Assembly (NCBI RefSeq): GCF_029852145.1
Contig: NC_079973.1
Coordinates: 18,122,422-18,186,421, forward strand
Source of the DNA: Microplitis mediator
Taxonomy: Eukaryota; Arthropoda; Insecta; Hymenoptera; Braconidae
Length of the DNA: 64,000 nt
Reading direction: 5' to 3'
In this document: piece by piece, positions 35,675 through 46,966 of the stretch
Numbering within the stretch: the stretch's first letter is position 1
Layout of the letters: every line of letters starts with the position of its first letter
Made by a program: the position numbers and the translations under genes
Notes under the pieces: generated by a model
What the model was told of the DNA's origin: nothing
The model's database searches: none
The model's input: only the letters and a program-made list of their open reading frames with translations

Positions 35675-37980
35675 TTTATTCCACTGGAAAGGGAAAAATT
35701 TCTCAATTATAAATTACACTAATAACAATTTAAAATTTTTCGACCGATGAAAAATATAATTGTTATGGTTTTTTAGAACACTATTTACCGAGAAGTAGTA
35801 ACAATAAAAAAAAAAATAAAAAAATAGTTAAATAAAATGAAAGTATGTCAAGCACCTGTAATGATATCTACTGATCTATTAAATAACTATTAAAAGAATG
35901 TCAGCAAGTAAATATCATTGTTTTCCGGTGTAATACAATGAAGGAGAGAGTCAAAGTGGAATCACGCTCGTGTTCCTCATGACAAAGTGTTCTTTGAAAG
36001 TCATTCAGAGCATCACGACGACGACAACGACGACAACGGCAACCAGGATGACTATAACACAACAACAACAATAACAAGTCCTTTACGTCTTTGTCTATCA
36101 AACGTTACAACTCCTTTCTCTTTGATGTTTACTCACAAATGTGTTTCTTCTCTGGTATAATATACACAATAATTCACTCAAAGTACATATCGATCTACAA
36201 TAGTGTGCCGTTGATGAGAAAAAAAGCTATCAGTAGTAATATCGAGAGTGAAGGAGATCGATAGATAAGATAATTGGTTGAAATTTAACCCTTATTGATA
36301 CGATATAATAGAGAAAATGGAATAAAATAGGTGAAAGTAGAAAATCAATAGCAACCATTTATTGCAGAAACAAAACAATAATGTGAGAGGATTTTATTTC
36401 AATACATTACTTTATTCTAAATGTTTTCTCTATCAATACAAAACTGTTTACTCAATATGTGATATGCGATGCGATCTTAGAAATCTTAACCACACAGTAG
36501 ATTTTTAACCAACAATTAAACACTCAAAAGTCATCATTGTGATGCAATTGGATTTAAGATAATCACGTCAAATATTTTACTATATAGTAATACACTCTAT
36601 CTATACAATACTCACTGCATGGTAATAGCAGTGTTAAGATTTCAAAGATCTCGCAATACGAAATATTTTTTGTTGTATATATTCATATATACCTACATCA
36701 CAGCCAAAGGTCGAGATTGTAAGAGAGATTAAAAAAACGATAAATCTAAAAGGTAGGGCAGGCGGTCTTAATTTATTTTATTTAACTTGTTATGTTACTT
36801 CTGCTTCATTTCTATTTTCGTATATATATATAGGTTGATGATATGAATATATTTAGTGTAGCAGAGGGTCCGCGGGGAGTAAAAGCAGAACTTAAACTTA
36901 CTATATAAGATCTCTATAAGACACAACACACATGCGTTTATAACACGCACATGTACCACAAATAAACCATCATTGTACGCACGCAATCGCATCCTGCGAC
37001 GAATCGACCTCGATTCTTATTCCATTCTCCTCTTATGAGTTATTGATGTTTTAAGAAAAATTTAAATAAAAAAATTATATTTTATTTTTATTATTATTAT
37101 TCATCTTTTCGCATCCCTTTTAAAGATCATTACCTGTCGTAAAGCTTTCATACCAGTAAACTTCATATACTATTTTCTGAAATACAATTATAACGCACTT
37201 AAATATTCACTTCCCACAATTGATGTCTAAAGTAGACATAATTATAATGTATATGTATCTTTAAATCTTAGACTTTATCTTTATCTTTTTTATTTTTTTA
37301 TATACATTTACTTATGGGCGTATATATATATATTCCTATAATTTCCGGTAGGGTTAAAATTACAGGCAATAAAAATTTCTTTTTGTTTTTATATGTAATA
37401 ATATTTACGATATCGTTTACATTGAGTACAAATTTATTGAGGACATAGTTTAAGATATTTATTTTAATAATTTTTTAATGTATTTACCATTAAAATGATC
37501 AAATTATTCGTGTTATACTTTTACAACTATGTAAAATTTTATTCTCCATTTTATGTTAGCTATTAAAATTTTTATTTAATTAATTTTTCTCTATTATTAG
37601 TCCGTAATAAATATAGTATAGCATTATATGATAGTTACACTTAAAATATCAAATGTATTTATAGAATAATATGATTTTATTTTCTCATTCTTATACTTTG
37701 ATTAACTATTATTTTAGTTCAATTATATTATCAAGAAGGTATATTTTAGTCTGGAACACACCCTTTTTGTGTCCCTTTTACCCTCAACTAAATACATACT
37801 ACCTTACCCTCTCTGTTTGTACAGCCACCCCCGCAACCACTCGACATATCAATAGCTAACATATGTATATACATATATAAATTTATACTCTTGAACTAAA
37901 ATGGGATAAAATAGCACTTGAATCTAGAATAGATACAGATACTTCTAAATCAACATTTATATATATCCAATAAATTAATA
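35675..37980. other. Non-coding, AT-rich
   Basis: Contains a short GAC/AAC-rich tract at about 36010-36080 (GACGACGACAACGACGACAA), which appears as Arg/Cys-rich or Leu-rich sequence in spurious frames. No supportable gene. Confidence 0.55.
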
Positions 37981-38911
37981 CACTATCAAAAGAGTGGTGT
38001 TAAAAATAGACTCAATTTAACACCATGCGGTGCTGAAATGAAACATCGGTGTAGGCGGTGTAATTTAGCGGTGTTAAACCGGTGTAAAAAAAAATTCCAC
38101 GTATAGAAATTAGAAGAAAAATTGTATTTCATATAAAAAAATATAAAAATTTAATGAACATTATCCGGAAGAATTTTCAATTTTGCTAAGTACTTATTTA
38201 AATAATTATTTATGCTATACGTAATTCATTTAAAAATTACACAATTATACGCCTACCTTTTCAATCACCAATGATTTAATTAATTAATAAAAACATTGTC
38301 TAATTGTAGTGATCGAGTACAAAGAGACATTTACAAAGTAAAATATTTTTAACCTCGAATAATATTTTAACACCGGAAAATTTTTTAACACTGGTACACT
38401 CAGAAAATGAAATAATAGAAACTACTATTTAGTTATGGTAAAATTTCTAGCATCAATCCGATAGTAGTGAATGTTATCTAGATGATTGTATAAATCATCT
38501 AGATTGTAATATTCACCATATTTATAATAATTCTTACAATCCTGTATATTAACTACAGTTAATTATTATTATTATTCTAAATAGTTATATTTATAATCCA
38601 GATGGTAACTGTTACCATCCTGATAGTAACTGTTACGAAATTTATTGCAGAAGTTATCATCCAATAATTATTAATTCGATTAAAAAAAATTATAACACTA
38701 ACTATTTTTGCATTTAAAAACATTCCAATCATTCTAGATATTTGGAATTAAAAATTTAGCATAATAAACACAATTACTTAATTCTCTGAGTGTAAAGAAT
38801 ATTTACACCGGCGGTAGTGTTATTTTAACACTGCTTTTGGCGTTGAAATTTAACACCGAAAATTTTAACACCTACACCGCCTGGACTTACCCCGTTTTTT
38901 TTTTTACAGTG
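37981..38911. mobile_element. MITE, GGTGTTAAA family, copy 1, carrying a nested MITE
   Basis: Ends are CACTATCAAAAGAG (diverged) and TTTTTTTTTACAGTG, with TA on both sides (37979-37980 and 38912-38913). The interior is rich in GGTGTTAAA / TTTAACACC and GGTGTAGGCGGTG motifs, matching 56720-57101. The extra length is mostly explained by a second element inserted at 38397-38792. Non-coding. Confidence 0.85.
38397..38792. mobile_element. 396-bp MITE nested in another MITE
   Basis: Ends CACTCAGAAAATGAA and ATTCTCTGAGTG are inverted, and TA flanks both sides (38395-38396 and 38793-38794). The interior carries the inverted motif GATGGTAACTGTTACCATC and related repeats, and a CATCTAGATGATTG-type palindromic cluster. 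Because it interrupts a copy of the GGTGTTAAA family, it is the younger insertion. Non-coding. Confidence 0.85.
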
Positions 38912-41519
38912 TAATACACGTAGTGTATAATAATAATATTGATGAAAAAATAGACAATTAATATTAAAATGTATGAAAAATAAAAACTGTCAAAATTTAA
39001 AAAAGCGAAGTTAATTTATTCGTTTCAAATAACCGGTTATAAATTATTTATTTTTGTCTTGATCATAATCATAATCATCATTATCATCATGATTTTATTC
39101 TTATTGGCTATCTACTGGCGCTCATAACTCGTCCGTCGCGACGAAAATTTTACAGACCGGTTAATATCCGTCGTTAATTTTGTCTCACAGGATAGAATAA
39201 ATGCAAGTAAACCTTCAGGGATACTGACTAGGGACTCAAGTGAGAAAGAAAATGATTATAGTAATAATAATAATAAGAAATAAAAATAAAAAGTTAAATC
39301 CCTTTACTGTTCACATCGTAAGAAAACGGTAGCAATAAATGAAAGATTAATCGAAGGCTCGGTAGCTTATACCCTAAGGGCTTTTCTCATCTCAACATTA
39401 TACTACTCTACTATGGCTCCCGCCTATTTTGCCACAAAACTTAAACTACATGAGGATAGTAGACGACTCTAAATTCGAGCCTTTACTTGTCGTTAGCAAT
39501 AGCCTTCGGCTCTATGACCCTGTATAGAGAACGAAAGGGAAATAAAGAGCAAAAGCAAGGGCAAGGACAAGGGAGGAGAGAATAGAGAAGAGAGGAAGAC
39601 CACAAAGAGAGCCAACCCTTCCGGAATGACGACGCAAGGGTAAAAGACTACGATAGGGTTGTAAAACTAAAAGAAATAAAAAAAAAGAATTTACCAGCTA
39701 TAAAATATAAATAAAAAATAAAATAAAAACGAACGCAAAGTATATTGCTTCAGGTGACGTGGTGAAACCATCCAGCCGTTGATTTCAAAGGTTTTCGTCA
39801 ACCGTCAATATGCTTTTGTTGTTGTCCTCGATGGAAGCCTTTGTACTTGAATATTTATGAGAACATAGTTTTCACTTTGTTTAAAATCATTCACGTTCAA
39901 AGTTGTTACACTTTTTTTTTATTTATTACTTTAATCTATTTTTTTTTTTTTTTTTTTTTATTTAAAACACTGATGTAATCAATTTCATTTATTTTCTTTG
40001 TTATGATCAATGTAACGGGTAATTTATTATATTTTAAAATATTTATAATTTATGTACCGTTTTGTTTATGGACATATTTAGAAATGCAAATTATGTATTA
40101 AAAAGATAAAAAAAAAGATAGGATATATAGAATCCTCGATGGATTAATGCTAATTGATGATCTTATTGATAATATATATATATATATATATTTATGGTAT
40201 GAATGTATTAATGGATGTGTACATGAATCTACTACATTTATTCGCATGTCAACTTGCCATCGTCTGGATGAACTTTGTAATTGGATTCACTCGACCCCGG
40301 GGCTAAATTAATTTATACGCTTTTGCTAAAGTTACTTACAATCAACATCGTTATTGCCGAAATATTATTACGTAAACTAAAATTTATATTAATCTCAGTA
40401 ATTTGATGGTGATATGGTTAAGTTGATTTTAATCTAGTGTGCGAGGTAAAAAATATCATTAAATTGATGGGAATATGAAAAGATAATATTTTATATGTAT
40501 AAATATATGTGTTATATTTATTTACTTTTGCAGATTGATCAAGTTAACACCAGTGTATACACAAAAGTCGGGAGACAAAACCAAAGGGGATGGATCTCGA
40601 TTGAGGATTAGCTGATCTTCATTGTAAGGGTGTGCTCGAGAGACTTTCAACCAGACTAATAAGGTCATTCAACTGTCTACTGTAGATAAATATAAAACAG
40701 TATGCTATTTTTACTTTTTTTAAATAATCAATCGATAGTTGAAAAATTTTTTAATTATTATTGATTATTTAATCATTGTACAGATTTTATTTGTTACTTT
40801 GAATTTAAAATTCATAATTATTTTAATTTTTATGCAAATTTATGTGTTTAAAATACATACAAAAAAAGTTTTGAATCTTAATAAACTCACAGCTTTTTTT
40901 TGGATTTAGTAAAAGTTTTTTCAATAAAAATTTAAAAAAAAGCTTCAAAATTAAATAAAAAAGTTTAATGGGATATTTCAAACTTTCATTAACACAGGAT
41001 GGGAACTGAAACAATTTTAAATTTAAAGTAAATTGTTTTAATTAGATTTGAAAGTAATAAAAAATTAGACATTAATGTGAGCAACTATTTAATAAAGAAG
41101 TTGTTGAATAGAAAGAATTCAAAGGATGTAGAAGTCAGTGCAGGATAATATCGATGAGAGTGGAGTCACGCGGCGAGACGCGTGCTTTGTCTGAGAAGAG
41201 TCTTTTTGTGATTGTATAGTCTGCAATATCCCCATAGTTAAGGGACTTACTGAGAGTAAAAGTGTAGAGTATAGTAAATTAGTGTACATGTATATGTATA
41301 CATCTGTAAAGACACAATTAATACCCCTGCATATACATTATATTTGTCTCTCTTGCACTTCCATAGAAAAGTAAACTTCCAAGCGTAAAATTTCGACGCA
41401 CAATTTATCCCAGAGCCGACACACAACTTTGTCCTACCCTATACAACCCCATAAAGCAACAGCAACCCCTCTATGTTATCCACTGTTGTTCCTCTCTCTT
41501 TCGTTTTCTCTCTTCGTAG
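38912..41519. other. Non-coding; purine-rich tract at 39525-39615
   Basis: GC-richer patches occur at 39110-39240 and 39340-39660. The purine-rich plus strand at 39525-39615 is, on the minus strand, an exceptionally long pyrimidine tract ending CTCTATACAG just before GGTCATAG (acceptor-like at 39520), but no donor or frame follows convincingly. A T21 homopolymer lies at 39939-39959 and a GC patch at about 41145-41220. Confidence 0.4.
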
Positions 41520-41717
41520 GGTGAATCAGTAGTCCAACTTGGAGGTAATCCCGCGGTTATGACTCACCCGGGGCAACGGGGGAATTGTCCCCTGTTGGTG
41601 GTTCGCTATCTCGCTTACATCGTTTTTCTGTTTCATTCTATTCTTTGTCTTTTACATGCTATTACTATACAGCTCACCACCACCACCACCACTACCGCTG
41701 TTACCACTATTGCATAA
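41520..41717 (+). CDS. Candidate exon after a very strong acceptor, doubtful
   Basis: A long pyrimidine tract (TCTCTCTTTCGTTTTCTCTC) and TTCGTAG end at 41519. The following frame, starting GESVVQLGGNPAVMTHPGQR, is open for 65 codons to TAA at 41717; its second half is hydrophobic and then Thr-rich from a CCA repeat (about 41677-41695). A donor-like GGAG/GTAATC at 41545 would instead make a 25-nt exon. No domain is recognised. On the opposite strand CCCCGG/GTGAGTC (41561-41567) also resembles a donor, so the strand of any transcript here is uncertain. Confidence 0.25.
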   Translation, partial: GESVVQLGGNPAVMTHPGQRGNCPLLVVRYLAYIVFLFHSILCLLHAITIQLTTTTTTTAVTTIA

Positions 41718-42382
41718 GAGCATCGGAGAAAGCTAAAGATATCCGGAAGCAGAGGCAAGCCTTCAGCGTTTAGGGGAGAAATTGAGGCGGGAAAACATAA
41801 TAAAAAGAAATAGAAATGGAACAGAATAGAAAAGAAAAAAAAAATGAATCGTATAAAAAGCGGGGGAATAAAATTGGTAGCAGGTATTATATAGTTGAGT
41901 CGCAGGTTGCAAGACCGCACCCTCTTTTTACACTTTTATTCACTATATGCTATACACTATGTACGATATCGTTTGTACCTTCTCAGATCCAATTACATTA
42001 GTATTACAAGACACACTTTAAATTATTATTATTATGAGAATTATTACTTTTATTACTATTACGGTTAAAGAACTTTTTTTTCAAATAACAATAATTACTG
42101 TTATTATTAGGATTACATTCATTTTTTATTAAAGGGTTTTAAAGCCGACATATATATTGCTATTAAAAAAAAATTTTTTTATTTTTATATTTGCTTTATT
42201 TAAAAAATCTTAAAACGTTATCGACCATCCAAATTAAGTATTCGAATTTTAAGAATCAAATTTTATCAATCAACTAGTTATTTATCATTAAATTGAGTAT
42301 AATTGGAATCAGTTTAAAAGATTATTGGTGGTGTTATATATCGAGAATTGCGTATGATAAAAAATAAAATTACAAATTTTGA
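41718..42382. other. Non-coding, AT-rich
   Basis: The 95-codon minus-strand frame overlapping this block (41633-41920) is a hydrophobic reading of purine-rich and CCA-repeat sequence with no family features. Nothing else supportable. Confidence 0.5.
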
Positions 42383-42925
42383 TTTTTCGATTTATATATT
42401 TTTTTTCCGATTGAAAAAAAAAAATTTTTTCAGCTAGCCTTATTTCTCATAACACCATGCTAAAAATTTTTGAGTGCTCAGAGAACTTTTAAATTTAGAA
42501 AAGAAAAAAAAACAATAAATTTAAATGGTAATCATCGAGAAAATTTGATTTTTTTTTTCGAAAAATCAAGTTAAAAAATAGAAGGACGTTCTGAATACTT
42601 TTTGTATTTTTTTTCTGAACACTGCATTCAAAAACGAAGAAAATGAAAAAAAAAAGTTTTCGTTTAGTCCATTTTCGGACAAATGCTGGGAATTCAAAAA
42701 AAAATTCTTCTACATTTATTGTTTTATGGTTGAAAGAATTTTTTCACTTGATTTTTCGAAAAAAAATCAAATTTTCTCGATGATAACCATTTAAATTTAT
42801 TGTTTTTTTCTAAATTTAAAAGTTCTCTGAGCACTCAAAAATTTTCAGCATGGTGTTATGAGAAATAAGGCTAGTTGAAAAAAAAAATTTTTTTCAATTG
42901 GGAAAAAAAAATATAAATCGAAAAA
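42383..42925. repeat. Large inverted repeat (hairpin), about 543 bp
   Basis: Left arm 42383 to about 42570 and right arm about 42745-42925 are inverted copies with high identity. Examples are CTAGCCTTATTTCTCATAAC / GTTATGAGAAATAAGGCTAG and CATCGAGAAAATTTGATTTT mirrored on the other side. The spacer is about 175 bp. It could form a very long hairpin; a foldback transposon or MITE with long TIRs is likely. It is contiguous on the right with further repeat-like sequence to about 43330. Confidence 0.85.
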
Positions 42926-43330
42926 ACATAACTCTGAAAAAATTTGAGGATTTGCAGAAAATGTCAAAGTTTTATATAATAAAAAAAAATCAAAAATGAT
43001 AAACATCGAAAAATTTTTGATTTTTTCCAAACATCTAAAAAAACAATGAAGATGGGTTGCAATAATTTTTTTTCGAAACGGAGATTTAAAAAAAAAATTT
43101 TGGGGAAAAAAAAACGTCCGAATCAGTTGAATTTTGAAAAAGTTATAGACATTTAAAATAAAAAAAGCCATTTTTTTCAAAAATTTATAACTTTTTTTGG
43201 CTGTGTCAAAAAATTTGAAAAAAATATGAGTAACGTTTTTGATGGGGTAGAAAAAGCGAAAAAATTTTCAACCAAATCTAAAGGGGTCGGGTTTAAAAGA
43301 GGTCGATTTGGCGTGGAATGCCCCATATAA
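42926..43330. repeat. Repeat-like tail ending GGCGTGGAATGCCCCAT
   Basis: A-rich sequence with many AAAAATTT blocks, ending in GGTCGATTTGGCGTGGAATG followed by CCCCATATA, which resembles a transposon terminus. It may be the right part of a larger composite element with the hairpin at 42383-42925. No left counterpart of the terminus was found nearby. Confidence 0.4.
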
Positions 43331-45790
43331 ATACAAAAAAAAAAATCGGGGCTCTATTTAAAAATGAAAGTGAAATAATTAAAATAAATTCCTCATTAAA
43401 AGCTTATTTTCTTAATCAAAAAAAACTTTTTTTGAATCGGAACTTAAAATTTCATGGACCTAATCCTTTTTTGGCTCATATGCGGCGCAAAAACATTTTC
43501 AAGTGCCGTTACAGAATAAGGAGATACGTAAAATGTTAATAAATTTTTTAAAACTAATAAAAGAAAAATATAAAACTGGGTTAAAATGAATAATGAGCAA
43601 TTGAACAATGATAAATGATAATAATTATTATAATAAAAAAAACCTCAGTAGATCTAAGTAGTAAAACGTGTTTAAAAACAATCGGTTGGATTCATAAGAA
43701 ATTTAACAACTCTGAGCGTGAATTATTAAACAACAGAAACCCGTCACAAGTCATCAAGACAAACGCATGGCATGATTCACACTAACTCGTAAACTTTAAG
43801 AAAGAACCGCGACGGTATATGTTTAGTAGCGTGAACACAAACGTTCCATTAAATCTTACGTATTCATAGCATTTTGTCTTCATTATTCGTCACCCGACCT
43901 TCTTATACATTTACATCCTTCTCCATTTGGGCTTCTGTCTGACATACAGCAAATTATCTTTTATTTCCTTACACACAATTTAAATCATTAAACCATCACA
44001 CTGTACGCGTAACATTTATTCGTAAGCTCTTAGTTTTTGGTGTTCAATAAACCATTTTACTATATACATATATATATCCTATATATATATATATATGTTT
44101 GTTTTTTTTAATTCTTGCATACATTTTTTTTAAAGTAAAACTGTAAGTGCATGTTCGCTCTGGCAGCTGTGAATTTTTCATTTTTAAATGACACCTGCAT
44201 CACGAAAGTGGACATATATATTTAATTATATATTATGAGTATTTTTGAATATTTACTCAAACGTAAAATTGTATAATATATATATATATATATTTTTTTT
44301 GTATAAAATATATCAATCTTTTTATGAATTCTTTACAATTTTATTTTATTTTTCTATATAAAAATATGATAACACAATAAAAATGTTTGTTATTTGTGTT
44401 TTATAAATATTATTAAAAATAATAAAACAATAAATTATTCTAAAAAATTTTGAGTGTCAAAATAGAGATTATCGATATAAATTTTTATGTTGGAATTTAA
44501 TAATAAAATGTGATGTTGTTGTGCTCATAAATTTTATGTGGAAAAAAGTTACTAGATTTGAAAAACTTTCCTTGTTTAATTACTTTGAAACAAAATGATC
44601 ATTTTTAAAATTAAAATTTACAGAATTCCAAAATTACCACAATACTAGTCAAAATAATTAAAAAAGTTTGTTATTCAAAAATTAGTTATAAAGTTTTAAA
44701 AGTTTTTTTATTCGTAGCTTATTTAAAAACAAAAGTTTATTTCTAAAATGAATTATTCTCTAGTGACATGATTATAAATTTTTGAATTGTTGGCGCTAAC
44801 ATATAGCAACACTACTTGAATTAATATGAGAGTGAATAAGCTCATCGCGTCATCATGCTCGTAAATGTGCTCTACAGCATTTATAACCGAGGTACATTTG
44901 TATACATACAGATGGAGTGTCATGTATATTACAGACGCGTCGAATCATTGAACGCGAGCTGTCGTAACCGAGTTCAATTCTGGCCACCGTTTGCCCGCGC
45001 TTGTAATACCCGCCACTCATTCTTCAATTTAATTTAATGTACACACACGCATATCTATATATTCCGATTTAACTTTAACTTCTCACTTGCCAGTTATAAT
45101 AAATACCCTTTGACAGACTTTCATCTCTCTCCAAAGGAACTCTGATAAATACTGTTGATGGTTGTAATTCAACATAATGCTTTCTGTTAAAAAACATAAT
45201 TTTTTTTTTTATTTTAAAAATTTCAAATTTAATGTCTACCGTCATTAATTATTATTATTATTATATTAATCAATTAGTATTTTAAAAAATTATTAAGGAA
45301 AAAGAAGAATTGTCAATATTTTTATACGAAAAAAAAAAATCAATATTTATTTGAATGTTTTTTCACTCAATTCAAAACAATTGCAATTAATCATAACTTA
45401 GTGTTTTATCATTCTGACATTGAAATAAAGTGAGATAATTAAGGCTTTGTACAGCCGATTATATTATTAATGTCACTACTCTACTATCTATTTTTAGAAT
45501 AATCATTATGTAATTACATATTTATATCATGTTAAAAAAAAAATTATGTTTACTGTTAATATGCAATATTCTATTCTTATTTAAAAAAAAAAATATTGCA
45601 GCAATGCAATGAGATAAGAAATATCTCATGCATGGAAATGAAAATGCAAATAGGAAATAAAATGTAATATGTGCATGTACGTCAATAAAAATAATGCACC
45701 ACACTTTAGATGTTCCATATTTCACAAAACGAAAAATTTTGGTATCAAAAAGATTCTGATATCCGAATTCTACAGTACATATAAATATAT
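43331..45790. other. Non-coding; GC-richer patch at 44930-45020
   Basis: AT-rich with (TA)n tracts near 44078-44096 and 44276-44293. The patch at 44930-45020 contains ACGCGTCGAATCATTGAACG and lies in a 60-codon plus-strand frame, but there is no domain or paired splice signal. Confidence 0.5.
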
Positions 45791-46240
45791 ACTAAGTATT
45801 CGAGGACTCAAATACGTTAAATCGTTCTTTTTTTTTAATGATATTGGAAGTAAATAGAGAAAATTTTCAGTTGCCGTTAGGAAAAAAACAATTTATTTTT
45901 GCGGGCAAAATGAGGTATCTCCTAAAAAAAGTAAAAAAAATTTCTGGATATTACATAAGTTTGATTAAATTAAACTTTTTTATGAGTAATTTACATAGAG
46001 AAAAATTACATTTTACATAATTATTGAATATAAAGAAAGAAAAAAAAATTTTCAATAGTTTTTATCATAAAACATAAGTCATTAATATTTTTCTACTGAA
46101 ACTGGATTTTTGAAAAATTAAATGAAAAAAATTCCAGATAATGCTCAATTATATTTACAGAAGTGATTTTGGAATGTTTGAAAAACATTTTCAAAAATTT
46201 TGGGGATACCCCGTTTTGCCCCTCCCCTCTCCCCCTATAT
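45791..46240 (-). mobile_element. GGGTACCCC repeat family, copy 3
   Basis: Reverse complement of the plan seen at 34937-35674. It ends at the right with GGGATACCCCGTTTTGCCCC, contains TTATATTTACAGAAGTGATT (inverse of the shared TTCTGTAAATATAA block) and GGACTCAAATACGTTAAATC on the left. The position of the 230-bp insertion is empty here. The left terminal repeat is missing. A 60-codon frame at 45838-46020 lies wholly within the repeat. Confidence 0.75.
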
Positions 46241-46920
46241 TATTCATTAATTGAATATATGCGTATATTTTGATCCTTGATCATAAAATTTTTTCTAAAA
46301 ATCAGAATAGGTGGTTAGATATGGATATATTCGGCGATGAGAAATGAAAACAAGCTTATCATTATTAGCGTAATTAATATTATTATTAAAAATGTAACTA
46401 TAAATAAAATTGTATAATATTAGTAATATATCCTTGGCTTTATCGTTAGTTTAGTGTCGAGGTCGTAGGACAGATGGAATTTGACCTCGGTTAGCCTGTA
46501 ACCGCTGCAACACACTACATATACATGCCTCAATCAGACTCGTAAAACGGTTTTTCTCCCGAGTTTGTTTAGCAGGTCGTACTTGGTGAGTAATGGCAAC
46601 TCCAACGCTAATAACCGTAACGTACCTACGCACTGGTATGTATGTAATACTAATTAGTCAAAACTATATTCTCAACATTAATCTATTGATCAATTATTAA
46701 ACCGTAACTTTAATATTTATAATAAAGAATATCTGATCAATAAATCAATAAAATAAAATATTGACAATGAGTAATTATATAATGATATGATACATATATC
46801 AAATGTAATTTTGTAAGTTGTAATTTAAAATAATAAAAATAGATAACAAATTTCAGCAAAAGCTACTGACTTCGACAAGTATATATTAATGTAAGAAATT
46901 ACAGCTAAACAACCCGTGCG

Positions 46921-46923
<3 letters not shown>

Positions 46924-46964
<41 letters not shown>
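46924..46964. repeat. (TA)n microsatellite
   Basis: Uninterrupted TA run of about 41 bp. Confidence 0.95.

Positions 46965-46966
<2 letters not shown>

Noticed and set aside
41633..41920. 95-codon minus-strand frame resembling a membrane protein
   Set aside because: Hydrophobic residues arise from A-rich sequence and the Val run from a CCA/GGT trinucleotide repeat; no family match.
42845..43180. 111-codon minus-strand Phe-rich frame
   Set aside because: Lies inside the right arm of the large hairpin and adjoining repeat; homopolymer-driven.
46440..46640. Plus-strand donor CTTG/GTGAGT with nearby acceptor-like TTTGTTTAG
   Set aside because: The pair would define a 13-nt exon; surrounding frames carry stops and no partner exon is visible.
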